The notes: generated from the letters alone by a model not told the origin. A DNA stretch of 64,000 nucleotides from Serratia liquefaciens (GCF_027594825.1 NZ_CP088930.1:4029019-4093018), one strand, 5' to 3'. Shown: positions 27,149 through 37,235, counted from the stretch's first letter. Numbers and translations are program-made.

Positions 27149-29014
27149 TTATTGCGCCAGCCAGACCTCAATCTTCTGCTGTATACCGGCGGCATCCAGA
27201 CCCAGATCGACGCGGACTTCTTCCTGACTGCCTTGCGACACAAAGCTGTCCGGCAGGCCGATATTCAGTACCGGGATAGCGCGACGCTTAGCCATCAGCA
27301 ACTCGTTCACACCGCTGCCGGCCCCGCCCATAATGGCGTTTTCTTCCAGCGTGACCAGTGCGTCATGGCTGGTTGCCAGCTCCAGCACCAGCTGTTCATC
27401 CAGAGGTTTTACGAAGCGCATATCCACCAGCGTGGCATTGAGGGCTTCCGCTACCTGCGCAGCTTCCGGCAGCAACGTGCCGAAGTTCAGGATCGCCAGT
27501 TTTTCACCTTCACGGCGGACAACGCCTTTGCCAATCGGCAGCGCGCTGAGGGGTTCCAGCGGCGCGCCGGTACCCGTACCGCGAGGGTAACGTACGGCGC
27601 TTGGGCCTTCGCTATAGTGATAACCGGTGTAGAGCATTTGGCGGCATTCGTTCTCATCACTTGGCGTCATGATCACCATGGTCGGGATGCAGCGCATGAA
27701 TGACAAATCGAACGCACCCTGGTGAGTCTGACCGTCAGCGCCGACAATACCGCCGCGATCGATGGCAAACATCACCGGCAATTTTTGAATCGCGACGTCG
27801 TGGATCAGTTGATCGTAAGCGCGCTGCAGGAAGGTGGAGTAAATCGCCACCACCGGCTTATAACCGCCAATCGCCAGCCCGGCAGCGAAGGTCACCGCGT
27901 GCTGTTCGGCGATCGCCACGTCAAAATATTGCTGCGGATAGTCGCGCGAGAATTGCACCATGCCCGAGCCTTCGCGCATTGCCGGGGTAATAGCCATCAG
28001 TGAGCTGTCTTTGGCGGCGGTTTCGCACAGCCAATCGCCAAAGATTTTTGAATAGGTCGGCAGGCCGCCGGCGCTTTTCGGCAGCGTACCGCTGGCCGGA
28101 TCGAACTTGGGTACCGCGTGGAAGCTGATCGGGTCTTTTTCTGCCGGTGCGTATCCGCGGCCCTTTTTGGTCATGATATGCAGCAGTTGTGGGCCTTTCA
28201 GGTCACGCATGTTTTTCAACGTAGCGACCAGTCCCTGAACGTCGTGGCCGTCGACCGGGCCAATGTAGTTAAAGCCCAGCTCTTCGAACAGCGTGCCCGG
28301 CACTACCATGCCTTTCAGGTGTTCTTCGGTACGCTTGACCAGCTCTTTGATTGGCGGCAGGCCGGACAGCACTTTTTTCCCGCCCTCACGCAGGGTGGAG
28401 TAAAGCTTGCCGGACAGCAGCTGCGCCAGATGGTTGTTAAGCGCACCGACGTTTTCCGAAATCGACATTTCGTTATCGTTCAGTACCACCAGCATATCCG
28501 GGTCGATATCACCGGCGTGGTTCATGGCTTCAAACGCCATACCGGCGGTGATCGCGCCATCGCCAATAACGCAAACGGTACGGCGATTTTTACCTTCGCG
28601 CGCGGCCGCTACCGCCATGCCGAGACCGGCACTGATCGAGGTAGAGGAGTGGCCAACCGACAACACGTCATACTCACTTTCCGCACGCCAAGGGAAAGGG
28701 TGCAGGCCATTTTTCTGGCGAATGGTGGAAATTTTGTCGCGGCGCCCGGTCAGAATTTTGTGCGGGTAGGCCTGGTGACCGACGTCCCATACCAGATGAT
28801 CGAAGGGGGTGTGGTACACGTAGTGCAACGCCACCGTCAGTTCGACGGTACCCAGCCCGGACGCAAAGTGGCCGCTGGAACGGCTGACGCTGTCCAGCAG
28901 GTATTGCCGAAGTTCGTCACACAGCTTCGGCAGGCTCTCTTTCGGCAACGAGCGGAGTTCATCGGGATTTTCCGCTAGCGCCAAGGTCGGGTATTTGGCT
29001 ATATCAAGACTCAT
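27149..29014 (-). CDS. dxs: 1-deoxy-D-xylulose-5-phosphate synthase Dxs
   Basis: Dxs condenses pyruvate and glyceraldehyde 3-phosphate, the thiamine-diphosphate-dependent first step of the MEP isoprenoid pathway. The 621-residue protein has the transketolase-like layout: a [13 protein letters not shown] motif, the ThDP motif [18 protein letters not shown]...LNDN, the glutamate region [13 protein letters not shown], and the C-terminal domain. It follows ispA by 34 bp in the xseB-ispA-dxs operon. Confidence 0.97.
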   Translation of the reverse strand: MSLDIAKYPTLALAENPDELRSLPKESLPKLCDELRQYLLDSVSRSSGHFASGLGTVELTVALHYVYHTPFDHLVWDVGHQAYPHKILTGRRDKISTIRQKNGLHPFPWRAESEYDVLSVGHSSTSISAGLGMAVAAAREGKNRRTVCVIGDGAITAGMAFEAMNHAGDIDPDMLVVLNDNEMSISENVGALNNHLAQLLSGKLYSTLREGGKKVLSGLPPIKELVKRTEEHLKGMVVPGTLFEELGFNYIGPVDGHDVQGLVATLKNMRDLKGPQLLHIMTKKGRGYAPAEKDPISFHAVPKFDPASGTLPKSAGGLPTYSKIFGDWLCETAAKDSSLMAITPAMREGSGMVQFSRDYPQQYFDVAIAEQHAVTFAAGLAIGGYKPVVAIYSTFLQRAYDQLIHDVAIQKLPVMFAIDRGGIVGADGQTHQGAFDLSFMRCIPTMVIMTPSDENECRQMLYTGYHYSEGPSAVRYPRGTGTGAPLEPLSALPIGKGVVRREGEKLAILNFGTLLPEAAQVAEALNATLVDMRFVKPLDEQLVLELATSHDALVTLEENAIMGGAGSGVNELLMAKRRAIPVLNIGLPDSFVSQGSQEEVRVDLGLDAAGIQQKIEVWLAQ

Positions 29015-29048
29015 TCGATACTCATATCAGAGGAGTTAACGTCACACG

Positions 29049-29969
29049 TTAATTGTCGCGTTCAATAATGAAGCTGGCTAACGCTCGCAATGGCGCTGTG
29101 TTATAAGATTGTGCTGCCAAAGTGTCTAATGCAGCTAAAGCTTCCTGATAGAGATCCCACGCTTTTGCTTTCGCGCTGTCAAGCCCGAGCAAAGCTGGAT
29201 AGGTGCTCTTTCCGTGTTGCTGGTCCGCCCCCTGGCGTTTACCGATTTTTTCGGTTTCGCCGACCACGTCCAAAATATCATCCTGCACCTGAAACGCCAG
29301 GCCTATCGCGGCGGCGTAACGGTCAAGCTGCGGCAGGGCTTTACGGCCGGGTTCACCGGCGGCCAAGGCCCCAAGGCGAACGGCCGCGCGAATTAACGCG
29401 CCGGTTTTGTGGCGATGGATCTGTTCCAATGCCTCCAGACCTATCTGCTTGTCTTCGGCTTCCAGATCCAGCGACTGCCCGCCGCACATGCCGGCTACGC
29501 CGCTGGCGGTAGCCAGTTCGGAGACCATCGCCAACCGATCGCGCAGCGCCACCTCGGGCATCTCCGCATCGGCCAGAATGGTGAATGCCAGCGTCTGAAG
29601 CGCATCTCCGGCCAGAATGGCATTGGCTTCGCCAAATTTGATGTGGCAGGTTGGCTGACCGCGACGCAGATCGTCGTCGTCCATGGCCGGTAAGTCGTCA
29701 TGGATCAGTGAATAGGCGTGAATGCATTCTACCGCAGCTGCGGGTGCATCCAAATTATTCAGTGATACGCCAAACATCTGCCCGGTGGTGTACACCAGAA
29801 ACGGGCGCAGGCGTTTACCGCCCAGCAGCGCACCGTGACGCATTGCCGCCACCATATTGCCATCGCTGAACGGCAGCGGTGCGATAAAATCCAGCAGCGT
29901 GCGGTCGGCCCGCTGGCGCAAGGCCTGCAACTGGTCAGAAAAAGCGGTCTGTTGGACAGTTTCGGACAT
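29049..29969 (-). CDS. ispA: (2E,6E)-farnesyl diphosphate synthase IspA
   Basis: IspA joins isopentenyl diphosphate to dimethylallyl and geranyl diphosphate to give farnesyl diphosphate. The 306-residue protein shows the first Asp-rich motif in SLIHDDLPAMDDDDLRRG and the second in FQVQDDILDVVGE, plus GGKRLRPFLVY. The start at 29969 lies 5 bp after xseB; the protein is slightly longer than E. coli IspA (299) at its N-terminus. Confidence 0.96.
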   Translation of the reverse strand: MSETVQQTAFSDQLQALRQRADRTLLDFIAPLPFSDGNMVAAMRHGALLGGKRLRPFLVYTTGQMFGVSLNNLDAPAAAVECIHAYSLIHDDLPAMDDDDLRRGQPTCHIKFGEANAILAGDALQTLAFTILADAEMPEVALRDRLAMVSELATASGVAGMCGGQSLDLEAEDKQIGLEALEQIHRHKTGALIRAAVRLGALAAGEPGRKALPQLDRYAAAIGLAFQVQDDILDVVGETEKIGKRQGADQQHGKSTYPALLGLDSAKAKAWDLYQEALAALDTLAAQSYNTAPLRALASFIIERDN

Positions 29970-29974
29970 GGTGA

Positions 29975-30238
29975 TTACTCGGCATCCGGTGTGAAAGGCG
30001 TCAGCGCGGCATCATCGGCGCTGTCGTTAAGCAAAATTTGTACGCGTTGCTCCGCCTGCTGCAGTTTCTGCTGGCCCTGTCGCGCCAACTGAACGCCGCG
30101 TTCGAACTCATTCAATGCGTCTTCCAGCGGTAATTCACCCGATTCCAGACGCGTCACGATATTTTCCAGCTCGCTGAGGGAGCTTTCAAAGCTGACGCTT
30201 TGCTCTGTACTGTCTGATTGTGCAGGTTTTTTCGGCAT
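29975..30238 (-). CDS. xseB: Exodeoxyribonuclease VII small subunit
   Basis: XseB binds the large subunit XseA to form exonuclease VII. The 87-residue protein contains the conserved [33 protein letters not shown] region, two helices that pack as a hairpin. It is the first gene of xseB-ispA-dxs, divergent from thiI. Length is close to that of E. coli XseB (80). Confidence 0.95.
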   Translation of the reverse strand: MPKKPAQSDSTEQSVSFESSLSELENIVTRLESGELPLEDALNEFERGVQLARQGQQKLQQAEQRVQILLNDSADDAALTPFTPDAE

Positions 30239-30374
30239 AATTTTCTTTTTACATCATCATGTGAACAGTAGCGCCAGAGCCTATCCTAGCGGATCTTGAT
30301 TAGCAAATCATGGCGCGTATGTGTGGTTTTGTGCACCGGGCTCCACCAGATAGTGGTATACTCTCCGCCGCAAA

Positions 30375-30421
30375 TGCGATTGATAAAACATTCGGCAGTA
30401 CCGTGGGTTTTATCAATCGCA
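30375..30421. repeat. 15-bp perfect inverted repeat upstream of thiI
   Basis: TGCGATTGATAAAAC (30375-30389) and GTTTTATCAATCGCA (30407-30421) are perfect inverted copies around a 17-bp spacer. The repeat lies downstream of a possible -10 TATACT near 30357 and about 50 bp before the thiI ATG, so it may form a 5' leader hairpin or an operator. Confidence 0.6.
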
Positions 30422-30470
30422 TATACATTGTAAATCCTTTTCCCTCGTAATTCTGACAATAAAGACCGCC

Positions 30471-31919
30471 ATGAAGTTTATCATTAAATTGTTCCCGGAA
30501 ATCACCATCAAGAGCCAATCTGTGCGCTTGCGCTTTATCAAGATCCTCTCGACCAGTATCCGCAACGTCCTGAAGCAGTATGATGAAACACTGGCGGTCG
30601 TCCGTCACTGGGATCATATCGAAGTTCGCGCCAAAGATGAAAACCAGCGGCCGGTGATTGCTGATGCGCTGACGCGCATCCCCGGTATTCATCATATTCT
30701 GGAAGTGGAAGACCGCGACTATACCGATATCCACCATATTTTCGAGCAGACGCTGGAAGCTTACCGCGAGCAACTGGAGGGGAAAACTTTCTGCGTGCGT
30801 GTGAAGCGCCGCGGCAAACAGGACTTCAATTCGCAGGACGTGGAGCGTTACGTCGGCGGCGGTCTGAACCAGCACATTGAGAGCGCGCGCGTTAAGCTGT
30901 CGCATCCGCAGGTAACGGTTAACCTGGAGATCGAAGACGACAAGCTGATGCTGGTCAAAGCCCGTCGTGAAGGCATCGGCGGTTACCCGGTGGGGACTCA
31001 GGAAGACGTATTGTCGCTGATTTCCGGTGGTTTCGACTCGGGCGTTTCCAGCTATATGCTGATGCGTCGCGGTTGCCGCGTGCATTATTGCTTCTTCAAT
31101 CTGGGCGGCGCCGCGCATGAAATTGGCGTGCGGCAGGTGGCTCACTACCTGTGGAACCGTTTTGCCAGTTCGCACAAGGTGCGCTTTATCGCCATCGATT
31201 TTGAACCCGTGGTCGGCGAGATCCTCGAGAAAGTCGAAGACGGTCAAATGGGCGTGGTGCTTAAGCGCATGATGGTGCGCGCCGCTTCACAGATAGCTGA
31301 GCGTTATGGCGTGCAGGCTTTGGTGACCGGTGAGGCGCTGGGGCAGGTTTCCAGCCAAACGCTGACTAACCTGCGTTTGATCGACAACGCATCCGATACG
31401 CTGATTCTGCGTCCGCTGATCTCCCACGATAAAGAGCACATCATCAAAGTGGCGCGTGAGATTGGCACCGAAGACTTCGCCAAGACCATGCCGGAATACT
31501 GCGGCGTGATCTCGAAAAGCCCGACGGTGAAGGCGGTTAAAGCCAAAATTGAAGAAGAAGAAGCTAACTTTGACTTCAGCATTCTCGATCGCGTGGTCAG
31601 CGAAGCCAAGAACGTGGACATCCGCACCATCGCCGAGCAGACGCAGGAACAGGTTACCGAAGTGGAAACCGTGGCGGCGTTTGGCGCTGACGAGGTGATT
31701 CTGGATATTCGCTCTAATGACGAGCAGGAAGACAAGCCGCTGAAGCTGGATCAGGTTGAGGTGAAACCGCTGCCGTTCTACAAGCTCAGCACCCAGTTTG
31801 GCGATTTGGACCAGAGCAAAACCTACCTGCTGTACTGTGAGCGTGGCGTGATGAGCCGCCTGCAGGCGCTGTATTTGCTGGAGCAGGGCTACAGCAACGT
31901 GAAGGTCTACCGCCCGTAA
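30471..31919 (+). CDS. thiI: tRNA 4-thiouridine sulfurtransferase / thiamine sulfur carrier ThiI
   Basis: ThiI adds sulfur to uridine-8 of tRNA and supplies sulfur for the thiamine thiazole. The 482-residue protein (E. coli length) has a ferredoxin-like and THUMP N-terminal half, and the PP-loop [15 protein letters not shown]. Cys344 lies in EYCGVISK, and a C-terminal rhodanese domain has the persulfide Cys456 in [11 protein letters not shown] 15-bp inverted repeat lies upstream; no TPP riboswitch was recognised. Confidence 0.96.
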   Translation: MKFIIKLFPEITIKSQSVRLRFIKILSTSIRNVLKQYDETLAVVRHWDHIEVRAKDENQRPVIADALTRIPGIHHILEVEDRDYTDIHHIFEQTLEAYREQLEGKTFCVRVKRRGKQDFNSQDVERYVGGGLNQHIESARVKLSHPQVTVNLEIEDDKLMLVKARREGIGGYPVGTQEDVLSLISGGFDSGVSSYMLMRRGCRVHYCFFNLGGAAHEIGVRQVAHYLWNRFASSHKVRFIAIDFEPVVGEILEKVEDGQMGVVLKRMMVRAASQIAERYGVQALVTGEALGQVSSQTLTNLRLIDNASDTLILRPLISHDKEHIIKVAREIGTEDFAKTMPEYCGVISKSPTVKAVKAKIEEEEANFDFSILDRVVSEAKNVDIRTIAEQTQEQVTEVETVAAFGADEVILDIRSNDEQEDKPLKLDQVEVKPLPFYKLSTQFGDLDQSKTYLLYCERGVMSRLQALYLLEQGYSNVKVYRP

Positions 31920-31926
31920 TCGATCA

Positions 31927-31947
31927 AGGGGCGGATTAACCGCCCCT
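31927..31947. terminator. Hairpin between convergent thiI and yajL
   Basis: Perfect 8-bp stem aggggcgg / ccgcccct with loop attaa lies between the two stop codons. A T-rich stretch follows on the plus strand. Confidence 0.65.
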
Positions 31948-31952
31948 GTGAT

Positions 31953-32543
31953 TTAATCGCGGAAGTCGTACATCCCCGGAATCAAGACTAACTGAGCGGC
32001 GATCTCCGCCGCTTTGGCTTTACCCAGCAGCAAATCAATCAGCTTCAGCGCGAATTCCATTGAGGTTCCCGGCCCCTGGCTGGTGAGCAGGTTGACGCGC
32101 GCATCATACACCACACGTCGTTCCATCCATTTGTCGGCCGGGATCTGTTCTTTCAGCCCTGGGAAACCGGTCATATTGCCGACGGGGAACAGATCGTGAT
32201 GTTGCAGCACCAGTGCGGGCGCGGCGCAGATGGCGGCGACGATATTGCCCTGCAGATGCATCTGGCGCACTTTCTCCACCAGCAGCGGGCTGTCGCGGAA
32301 ACACTCGGCACCTTTCAGGCCGCCGGGCAGCACTATCGCGTCGAAGGGGTCATCGACAATCGACACCAGCGCCGCATCTGCCAGCAGCTTGACGCCGCGT
32401 GAGCAGACAATGGTCAGGTTGCCGTCGCCGGCCACGCTGGCGGTGGTGACTTTGATGCCTGCCCGCACCAACAGATCTATCGTGGTGACGGCTTCGATTT
32501 CTTCGCTACCAGGTGCCAGGCAGACCAGCGCCGATACGCTCAT
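31953..32543 (-). CDS. yajL: DJ-1 superfamily protein YajL
   Basis: YajL belongs to the DJ-1/PfpI superfamily and has been described as an oxidative-stress chaperone and protein deglycase. The 196-residue protein has the nucleophile elbow Cys106 in AAICAAPA and the [14 protein letters not shown] motif. The start at 32543 gives [15 protein letters not shown], as in E. coli, and has AAGGA at a good distance; an ATG two codons earlier is too close to it. The gene overlaps the end of panE by 38 bp. Confidence 0.93.
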   Translation of the reverse strand: MSVSALVCLAPGSEEIEAVTTIDLLVRAGIKVTTASVAGDGNLTIVCSRGVKLLADAALVSIVDDPFDAIVLPGGLKGAECFRDSPLLVEKVRQMHLQGNIVAAICAAPALVLQHHDLFPVGNMTGFPGLKEQIPADKWMERRVVYDARVNLLTSQGPGTSMEFALKLIDLLLGKAKAAEIAAQLVLIPGMYDFRD

Positions 32544-33417
32544 ATTCATTTTCCTTTCGCTTAATCAATTCAAACAGTCGTGCGTTCTCCGGCAGAGTCA
32601 CGCCGTGGCTGCGTGCGCGACGCAGCAGATAGCCGGTAATGTAGTCGATCTCGGTGTGCCGCTGGGTGCGGATATCCTGCAGCATCGAAGAGACGTTGTC
32701 CGCAGTGCTCTGGATCACCTCCATCACATACTGCTGCAAGCCTTCACAGGAGGTCGAATAACCCTCCATCGCCATCACGCCGGCGACTTCACGGCAGATG
32801 GCCTCAATCTGCTCAGGATAGCGCTGCAAATCGCCATTGCGGCAGTTATACAGCGCCGTTAGTGGATTAATCACGCAGTTTACTGCCAGCTTGCGCCAGT
32901 TCGCCGAAGTAATGTTGTTATGCCAGGCGACGTCAGGCAGCGCCTGATGCAGCACTTCCGCCAGATGGCTGAGCGAAGTCGCCGCCGGGGATGTCGGGCC
33001 GATATGGGTGGTACCGCCGGCCACATGGATAATGGTGCTGCCGTCATGGCGTGCGGCATGGGTGGTGGTGCCCTGCAATATCGGCTGATTGTTCGGCGGC
33101 AGCTCGTCCTGCGTGCCCATGCCGTTATGCAACAGCAGGATGGCGCAACGCGGGTTCAGCTTAGGCAACAGGGCACTGACCGCCCCGGAAACCTGCCAGG
33201 CTTTCAGCGTGACCAGCAACAGTTCACTCTGGACCAAATGTTCAGGATCGTTGGTGGGCAAATTACGGTTGAACGAGAGGCCTTCAGGCTCAATGACGTT
33301 CACTGCGCAAAAGGGTTGCGGTACTCGTAACCATCCCTGCACGTCGTGGCCCTGCTGATAAAGCCGGGAGAGCCACAGCTGTCCGAGCGCGCCGCAGCCA
33401 AGAACAGTTATTTTCAT
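32506..33417 (-). CDS. panE: 2-dehydropantoate 2-reductase PanE
   Basis: PanE reduces ketopantoate to pantoate with NADPH, a step to coenzyme A. The 303 residues match E. coli. The Rossmann motif is GCGALG at about 7-12. The catalytic Lys occurs in [17 protein letters not shown], with the Asn and Glu substrate residues further on. The coding region overlaps yajL, so the two are co-transcribed. Confidence 0.95.
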   Translation of the reverse strand: MKITVLGCGALGQLWLSRLYQQGHDVQGWLRVPQPFCAVNVIEPEGLSFNRNLPTNDPEHLVQSELLLVTLKAWQVSGAVSALLPKLNPRCAILLLHNGMGTQDELPPNNQPILQGTTTHAARHDGSTIIHVAGGTTHIGPTSPAATSLSHLAEVLHQALPDVAWHNNITSANWRKLAVNCVINPLTALYNCRNGDLQRYPEQIEAICREVAGVMAMEGYSTSCEGLQQYVMEVIQSTADNVSSMLQDIRTQRHTEIDYITGYLLRRARSHGVTLPENARLFELIKRKENEYERIGAGLPGTW

Positions 33418-33584
33418 CCAGACTCCTTGGGGTAACGGGAAAAACGCTCAGTATCTATCCTATAATTATAGACTTTTCTGCTGCGCGGCGGGGCCGGCAA
33501 ATTTTGTCTGAGGCGCTAAAGCGGTTATCATGCTCGGCATCGAAATCGCCTATCGCATTAGGCTCTAATTCAGGAGGAAGAAGT

Positions 33585-34076
33585 ATGCCATCTTTCGACA
33601 TTGTTTCCGAAATTGATATGCAAGAAGTACGTAACGCCGTTGAGAACGCCACGCGCGATCTTGGCACCCGTTGGGATTTCCGCAACGTGCCGGCCAGCTT
33701 TGAGCTGAACGAAAAAAACGAAAGCATCAAGGTTGCCAGTGAATCTGATTTTCAGGTGCAGCAACTGCTCGATATCCTGCGTGAAAAACTCAGCAAGCGC
33801 AGCATCGAAGGCAGCGCGCTCGAGATCCCGGAGGAGCTGACCCACAGCGGGAAAACCTACAGCGTGGAAGCCAAGCTGAAGCAGGGGATTGAAGCCGCCC
33901 AGGCGAAGAAAATCGTCAAGCTGATCAAAGACAGCAAGCTGAAAGTGCAGGTACAGATCCAGGGGGATGAAGTGCGTGTAACCGGTAAATCACGTGACGA
34001 TCTGCAGGGCGTGATGGCGCTGGTGCGCGGTGCCGATCTGGGACAACCTTTCCAGTTCAAAAACTTCCGCGACTGA
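33585..34076 (+). CDS. yajQ: YajQ family nucleotide-binding protein
   Basis: YajQ proteins bind nucleotides and, in some bacteria, cyclic di-GMP; the exact role here is unknown. The 163-residue protein has two ferredoxin-like halves. It begins [15 protein letters not shown] and ends PFQFKNFRD, both characteristic of the family. The start is fixed by AGGAGG six to eight bases before the ATG. A repeat element with terminator-like hairpins begins 27 bp after the stop. Confidence 0.95.
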   Translation: MPSFDIVSEIDMQEVRNAVENATRDLGTRWDFRNVPASFELNEKNESIKVASESDFQVQQLLDILREKLSKRSIEGSALEIPEELTHSGKTYSVEAKLKQGIEAAQAKKIVKLIKDSKLKVQVQIQGDEVRVTGKSRDDLQGVMALVRGADLGQPFQFKNFRD

Positions 34077-34102
34077 TCCTTTCGCGAAGACCAATATATT
34101 GA

Positions 34103-34125
34103 TGGGGGCCGGCTTGCCGGCCCTT
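34103..34125. terminator. GC-rich hairpin A1 after yajQ
   Basis: A 23-bp block containing the perfect palindrome gggccggcttgccggccc is the left outer hairpin of the 170-bp repeat. It probably terminates yajQ. An exact second copy of the 23 bp lies at 34250-34272. Confidence 0.65.
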
Positions 34126-34272
34126 AGTCTGAGACAAACACCCGAAAAACGTGGTTTTCGGATGTTTGGGGTAAATCAGAAGATATAATCCTTTGTTTTA
34201 TTAACTCCAAGGTCAGGACTTTTAACTGCAAAGGACTTTGTCAGTAATCTGGGGGCCGGCTTGCCGGCCCTT
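34103..34272 (-). repeat. 170-bp composite repeat, left copy
   Basis: Two identical 23-bp GC hairpins (34103-34125 and 34250-34272) bracket a 110-bp core (34133-34242). On the minus strand the core begins GACAAAG and ends TTTGTC. Within it 39 bp at 34133-34171 are identical to the right copy in inverse orientation, and a block containing acaaaggattatatc is also shared. The 39-bp part forms a 13-bp stem with one G-U pair in RNA. I do not recognise the family. Confidence 0.75.
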
Positions 34273-34278
34273 TTCTTT
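34250..34278. terminator. GC-rich hairpin A2 next to the yajR stop
   Basis: This is the second copy of the 23-bp hairpin block, followed on the plus strand by TTTTCTTT. It sits directly beyond the yajR stop codon and probably terminates yajR, or transcripts coming from the left. Confidence 0.65.
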
Positions 34279-35641
34279 ACAGCGAATTCACCAGTGCTTC
34301 CAACTGACCGCGATTGGTTTGCTTGGTATCGACCTTCACGTAGGCGCTGCGCTCTTCCGGTACCACAATCGCTTCAGCTACGCCCGGCTGGGCCTTCAGG
34401 CGGCTTTCCAACGCCGAGTCTTTCACTGCCAGTTCCGACAGCGTAATACGCAGGCTGCTCACGTACGGTGGTTCCTGCATGGTGCTGCTGACCATGAACC
34501 AGATTGCGGCTAAAACGGCCCCGGCGATAAAGACCAATCCCGCGCCCTGCAAGCCGTACAGAAAACCGCCCAGGCTGCCGCCAATCGCCACGCCAATAAA
34601 CTGGCTGGTGGAGTAAACCCCCATGGCCGTGCCTTTGTAGCCCGCCGGAGATTCTTTACTGATCAGCGACGGCAGGATTGCTTCCATCACGTTAAACGCC
34701 ATAAAGAACAATTGCACGCCGGCAATGATGCCCCACAGGTGCGCGCCAGACAGCCACAGCAGCACTTCGGCACAGAATAAGACCGCCACGCAGCCCATGA
34801 AGACCTGCTTCATGCGGCGCTTCTTTTCGGCATAGATGATAAAGGGCACCACGGCGGCGAAAGACACCAGCATGGTGACCAGATAGACGATCCAGTGTTC
34901 ACTGGGTGCCAGACCGGCTTTTTCCATTGCCAAAGGCAGCGCCACGAAGCTGGACATCAACAAGATATGCAGGCACATGATGCCAAAATTCAGTTTCAGC
35001 AGGCGGGAGTTGCTCAACACTTTGCTGAAGCTGCCGCGTACGATACTGGATTCACGGTTCAGCACGTGGCTGCTGGCGGAAGGCACGACCGCCAGGGTGA
35101 TAACGATACCGGCCAATGCCAGCACGGCAATCATCCAAAACAGTGCGTGCAGGCCGAAAGCGTGGGTGACGATCGGGCCGACCACCATGGCGATGGCGAA
35201 GGTAATACCGAAGCTGACGCCGATGAATGCCATCGCTTTGGTGCGGTTCTGTTCCCGGGTGAGATCGGACAACAGCGCCATCACTGCCGCGGCGATAGCG
35301 CCGGAACCTTGCAATGCCCGGCCGAGGATAACCCCCCAGATGGAATCGGTAGCCGCGGCAATCACGCTGCCCAATGCGAAAATCAACAGTCCGCCGACAA
35401 TCAGCGGTTTACGGCCGATACGGTCGGAAATCAGGCCGAAAGGAATTTGGAACACCGCCTGCGCCAGGCCGTAAATGCCAATGGCGATGCCGATCAGCGT
35501 TTCGCTGGCGCCGTTCAACGCCATACCGTAGGTCGTCAGTACCGGCAGCACCATAAACATGCCGAGCATGCGCAGTGAGAATACCGTTCCTAGCCCCCAG
35601 GTCGCTCGTCGTTCCAGCGGGGTCATTGCATTATCGTTCAT
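34277..35641 (-). CDS. yajR: Major facilitator superfamily transporter YajR
   Basis: YajR is a proton-driven MFS exporter with 12 membrane helices and an unusual C-terminal cytoplasmic YAM domain; its substrate is unknown. The 454 residues equal E. coli YajR. Visible features are the MFS motif A region (PFGLISDRIGRKPLIV), the helix-4 LGRALQGSGAIAAAVMALLSDLT, and the C-terminal ferredoxin-like part from about residue 385. The start at 35641 has GAGG six bases upstream. Inverted 170-bp repeats flank the gene. Confidence 0.93.
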   Translation of the reverse strand: MNDNAMTPLERRATWGLGTVFSLRMLGMFMVLPVLTTYGMALNGASETLIGIAIGIYGLAQAVFQIPFGLISDRIGRKPLIVGGLLIFALGSVIAAATDSIWGVILGRALQGSGAIAAAVMALLSDLTREQNRTKAMAFIGVSFGITFAIAMVVGPIVTHAFGLHALFWMIAVLALAGIVITLAVVPSASSHVLNRESSIVRGSFSKVLSNSRLLKLNFGIMCLHILLMSSFVALPLAMEKAGLAPSEHWIVYLVTMLVSFAAVVPFIIYAEKKRRMKQVFMGCVAVLFCAEVLLWLSGAHLWGIIAGVQLFFMAFNVMEAILPSLISKESPAGYKGTAMGVYSTSQFIGVAIGGSLGGFLYGLQGAGLVFIAGAVLAAIWFMVSSTMQEPPYVSSLRITLSELAVKDSALESRLKAQPGVAEAIVVPEERSAYVKVDTKQTNRGQLEALVNSL

Positions 35642-35802
35642 TAAAACCTCATTAAAAGCCATTCCGTCAGGTTATCGGTGATAACGCCTGATGGGATAGC
35701 TTCTGTTAAAACTGCGTCATTTTAGTGTGAAGGGCAGGGGGGGTAAATCTAATGTTGTTTAGCAGATATTACAGTTCGTCGGTTTTTCTGCGAGATAAAT
35801 AA
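35642..35802. other. yajR upstream region
   Basis: This stretch holds the yajR leader and presumably its promoter on the minus strand. I see AT-rich sequence but no confident -35/-10 pair and no gene. Together with the repeat copy that follows it makes a 347-bp gap without genes. Confidence 0.4.
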
Positions 35803-35972
35803 AATGGGCCGCTAAGCGGCCCATAGAGAGCGGACAAAGACCTCAGTAGCTAGTAGTAATGCATTGAGTACTAATAGAAACAAAGGATTATATCTCTGCC
35901 TTGCCCCAAACATCCGAAAACCACGTTTTTCGGGTGTTTGTCATCAATTTAATGGGCCGCTAAGCGGCCCAT
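35803..35972 (+). repeat. 170-bp composite repeat, right copy
   Basis: Two identical 22-bp hairpins (aatgggccgctaagcggcccat at 35803-35824 and again at 35951-35972) bracket a 110-bp core (35833-35942) that begins GACAAAG and ends TTTGTC. The last 39 bp of the core match the left copy exactly in inverse orientation. The outer hairpins differ in sequence from those of the left copy although each pair is internally identical. The hairpin nearest cyoE can act as its terminator. Confidence 0.75.
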
Positions 35973-35988
35973 TCACAGACGATTTGGC

Positions 35989-36882
35989 TTACCAGACGTA
36001 AGTCATCAACGTTTCCGGCGAGGCCGAAGCGCTGAAATCGATAGACATCATCACGCTGAGCGAGGTAATGGCAACAATCGAGAACACAAACAGTTTGCGC
36101 GCCCAAACGCTGTCATTTTCGGCTTTGTAACCACGCAGCGCCATCCCCAGCCACCATACGCTTACCGCCGCAGCGACGATCAGGTATTTGTAGCCGGCGT
36201 AGCCGCCCAAAGTCAGCATCAGCGTAGCAACCATAAACGCCACGATGTAGACGGTGATGTGGTTCTTCGCCACCGAAATGCCTTTGACGACCGGCAGTAC
36301 CGGAATGTTGGCTGCTTGGTAATCTTTAAAGCGGAAGATGGCAATCGCATAGGAATGCGGCATCTGCCACAGGCTAAAGATAGCCAACAGGATCAACGCA
36401 CCGGCATCGAACTCGTTGGTGACCGCGCAATAACCGATAACCGGTGGCGCAGCGCCCGACAAGCTGCCGATCAGCGTGCCGTATACCGAGTGGCGTTTCA
36501 TGTACAGGCTGTAGACGCCGACATAAACCACAAAGCCCATCACCGCCAGCCACATGGCCAGCGGGTTGGCGCCAATATACAGCAACGCAAAGCCCGCAAT
36601 ACCCAGGGCGGTAGCGTAAACCAGGCTTACACTCGGCGCGATCAGGCCTTTCACCAGCACCCGATTCTTCGTTCTCTCCATTTTCTTGTCGATGTCGCGG
36701 TCAATGTAGTTGTTAAACACACAGCCCGAAGCGACAACCAACGAGACACCCACCAGGGTGGCGAGAAACAGGGGATAGTCGATGCTTCCTTTGGAAGCCA
36801 ACAGGAATCCCCCGACGACAGAAATTAAATTGCCGAAAATAATTCCTGGTTTAGTTACTTGCAGGTATTGCTTAATCATCAC
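35989..36882 (-). CDS. cyoE: Protoheme IX farnesyltransferase CyoE
   Basis: CyoE attaches a farnesyl group to heme B to make heme O for the bo3 oxidase. The 297-residue UbiA-family membrane protein has the Asp-rich motifs [18 protein letters not shown] and a [13 protein letters not shown] loop, with about seven to nine membrane segments. The start is taken as GTG at 36882, giving MMIKQYLQ as in E. coli MMFKQYLQ; the ATG one codon later is equally possible. It is the last gene of cyoABCDE. Confidence 0.95.
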   Translation of the reverse strand: MMIKQYLQVTKPGIIFGNLISVVGGFLLASKGSIDYPLFLATLVGVSLVVASGCVFNNYIDRDIDKKMERTKNRVLVKGLIAPSVSLVYATALGIAGFALLYIGANPLAMWLAVMGFVVYVGVYSLYMKRHSVYGTLIGSLSGAAPPVIGYCAVTNEFDAGALILLAIFSLWQMPHSYAIAIFRFKDYQAANIPVLPVVKGISVAKNHITVYIVAFMVATLMLTLGGYAGYKYLIVAAAVSVWWLGMALRGYKAENDSVWARKLFVFSIVAITSLSVMMSIDFSASASPETLMTYVW

Positions 36883-36896
36883 GTGCAGCTCGACTC

Positions 36897-37235
36897 TTAA
36901 CTGACCATCATATTGATGTTGAGGTTGTACATAATCCAGAGTGAACCCACAACAACGATACCGATGATCATAGCGGTGAACAGCAATGCCACCAGGTTCC
37001 AGCGCTCTTCCGATGAGGTATTCATGTGCAGGAAGTAAATCAGGTGAACAACCACCTGAATCACGGCCATGCCAACAACCACCGCCAGGATGGTGGAGTG
37101 AGAGGCGGTACCGCTCATCACCATCGCAAATGGAATCACCGTCAGGATGATCGACAGAATAAAGCCGATCAGATAGGTCTTGACGCTACCGTGGCTTGCG
37201 CCGCCGTGAGAAGTTTCATGGGATGAATGACTCAT
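36897..37235 (-). CDS. cyoD: Cytochrome bo3 ubiquinol oxidase subunit IV
   Basis: CyoD is the small subunit IV, which helps assemble the copper site of subunit I. The 112-residue protein has a His-rich N-terminus and three membrane helices, with [13 protein letters not shown] between the second and third. The start at 37235 overlaps the cyoC stop as ATGA. Confidence 0.95.
   Translation of the reverse strand: MSHSSHETSHGGASHGSVKTYLIGFILSIILTVIPFAMVMSGTASHSTILAVVVGMAVIQVVVHLIYFLHMNTSSEERWNLVALLFTAMIIGIVVVGSLWIMYNLNINMMVS

Noticed and set aside
28118..28978. 286-codon ORF opposite dxs
   Set aside because: It is antisense to conserved dxs motifs and has no supporting features.
30239..30470. TPP riboswitch before thiI
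   Set aside because: No thi-box motifs are present; only the simple inverted repeat is seen. The thiL leader likewise lacks them.
34103..35972. Invertible DNA switch controlling yajR
   Set aside because: The repeats are inverted, but the yajR promoter would lie inside the invertible segment, no recombinase gene is near, and the gene order yajQ-yajR-cyoE is the ancestral one. Inversion would not obviously switch expression.
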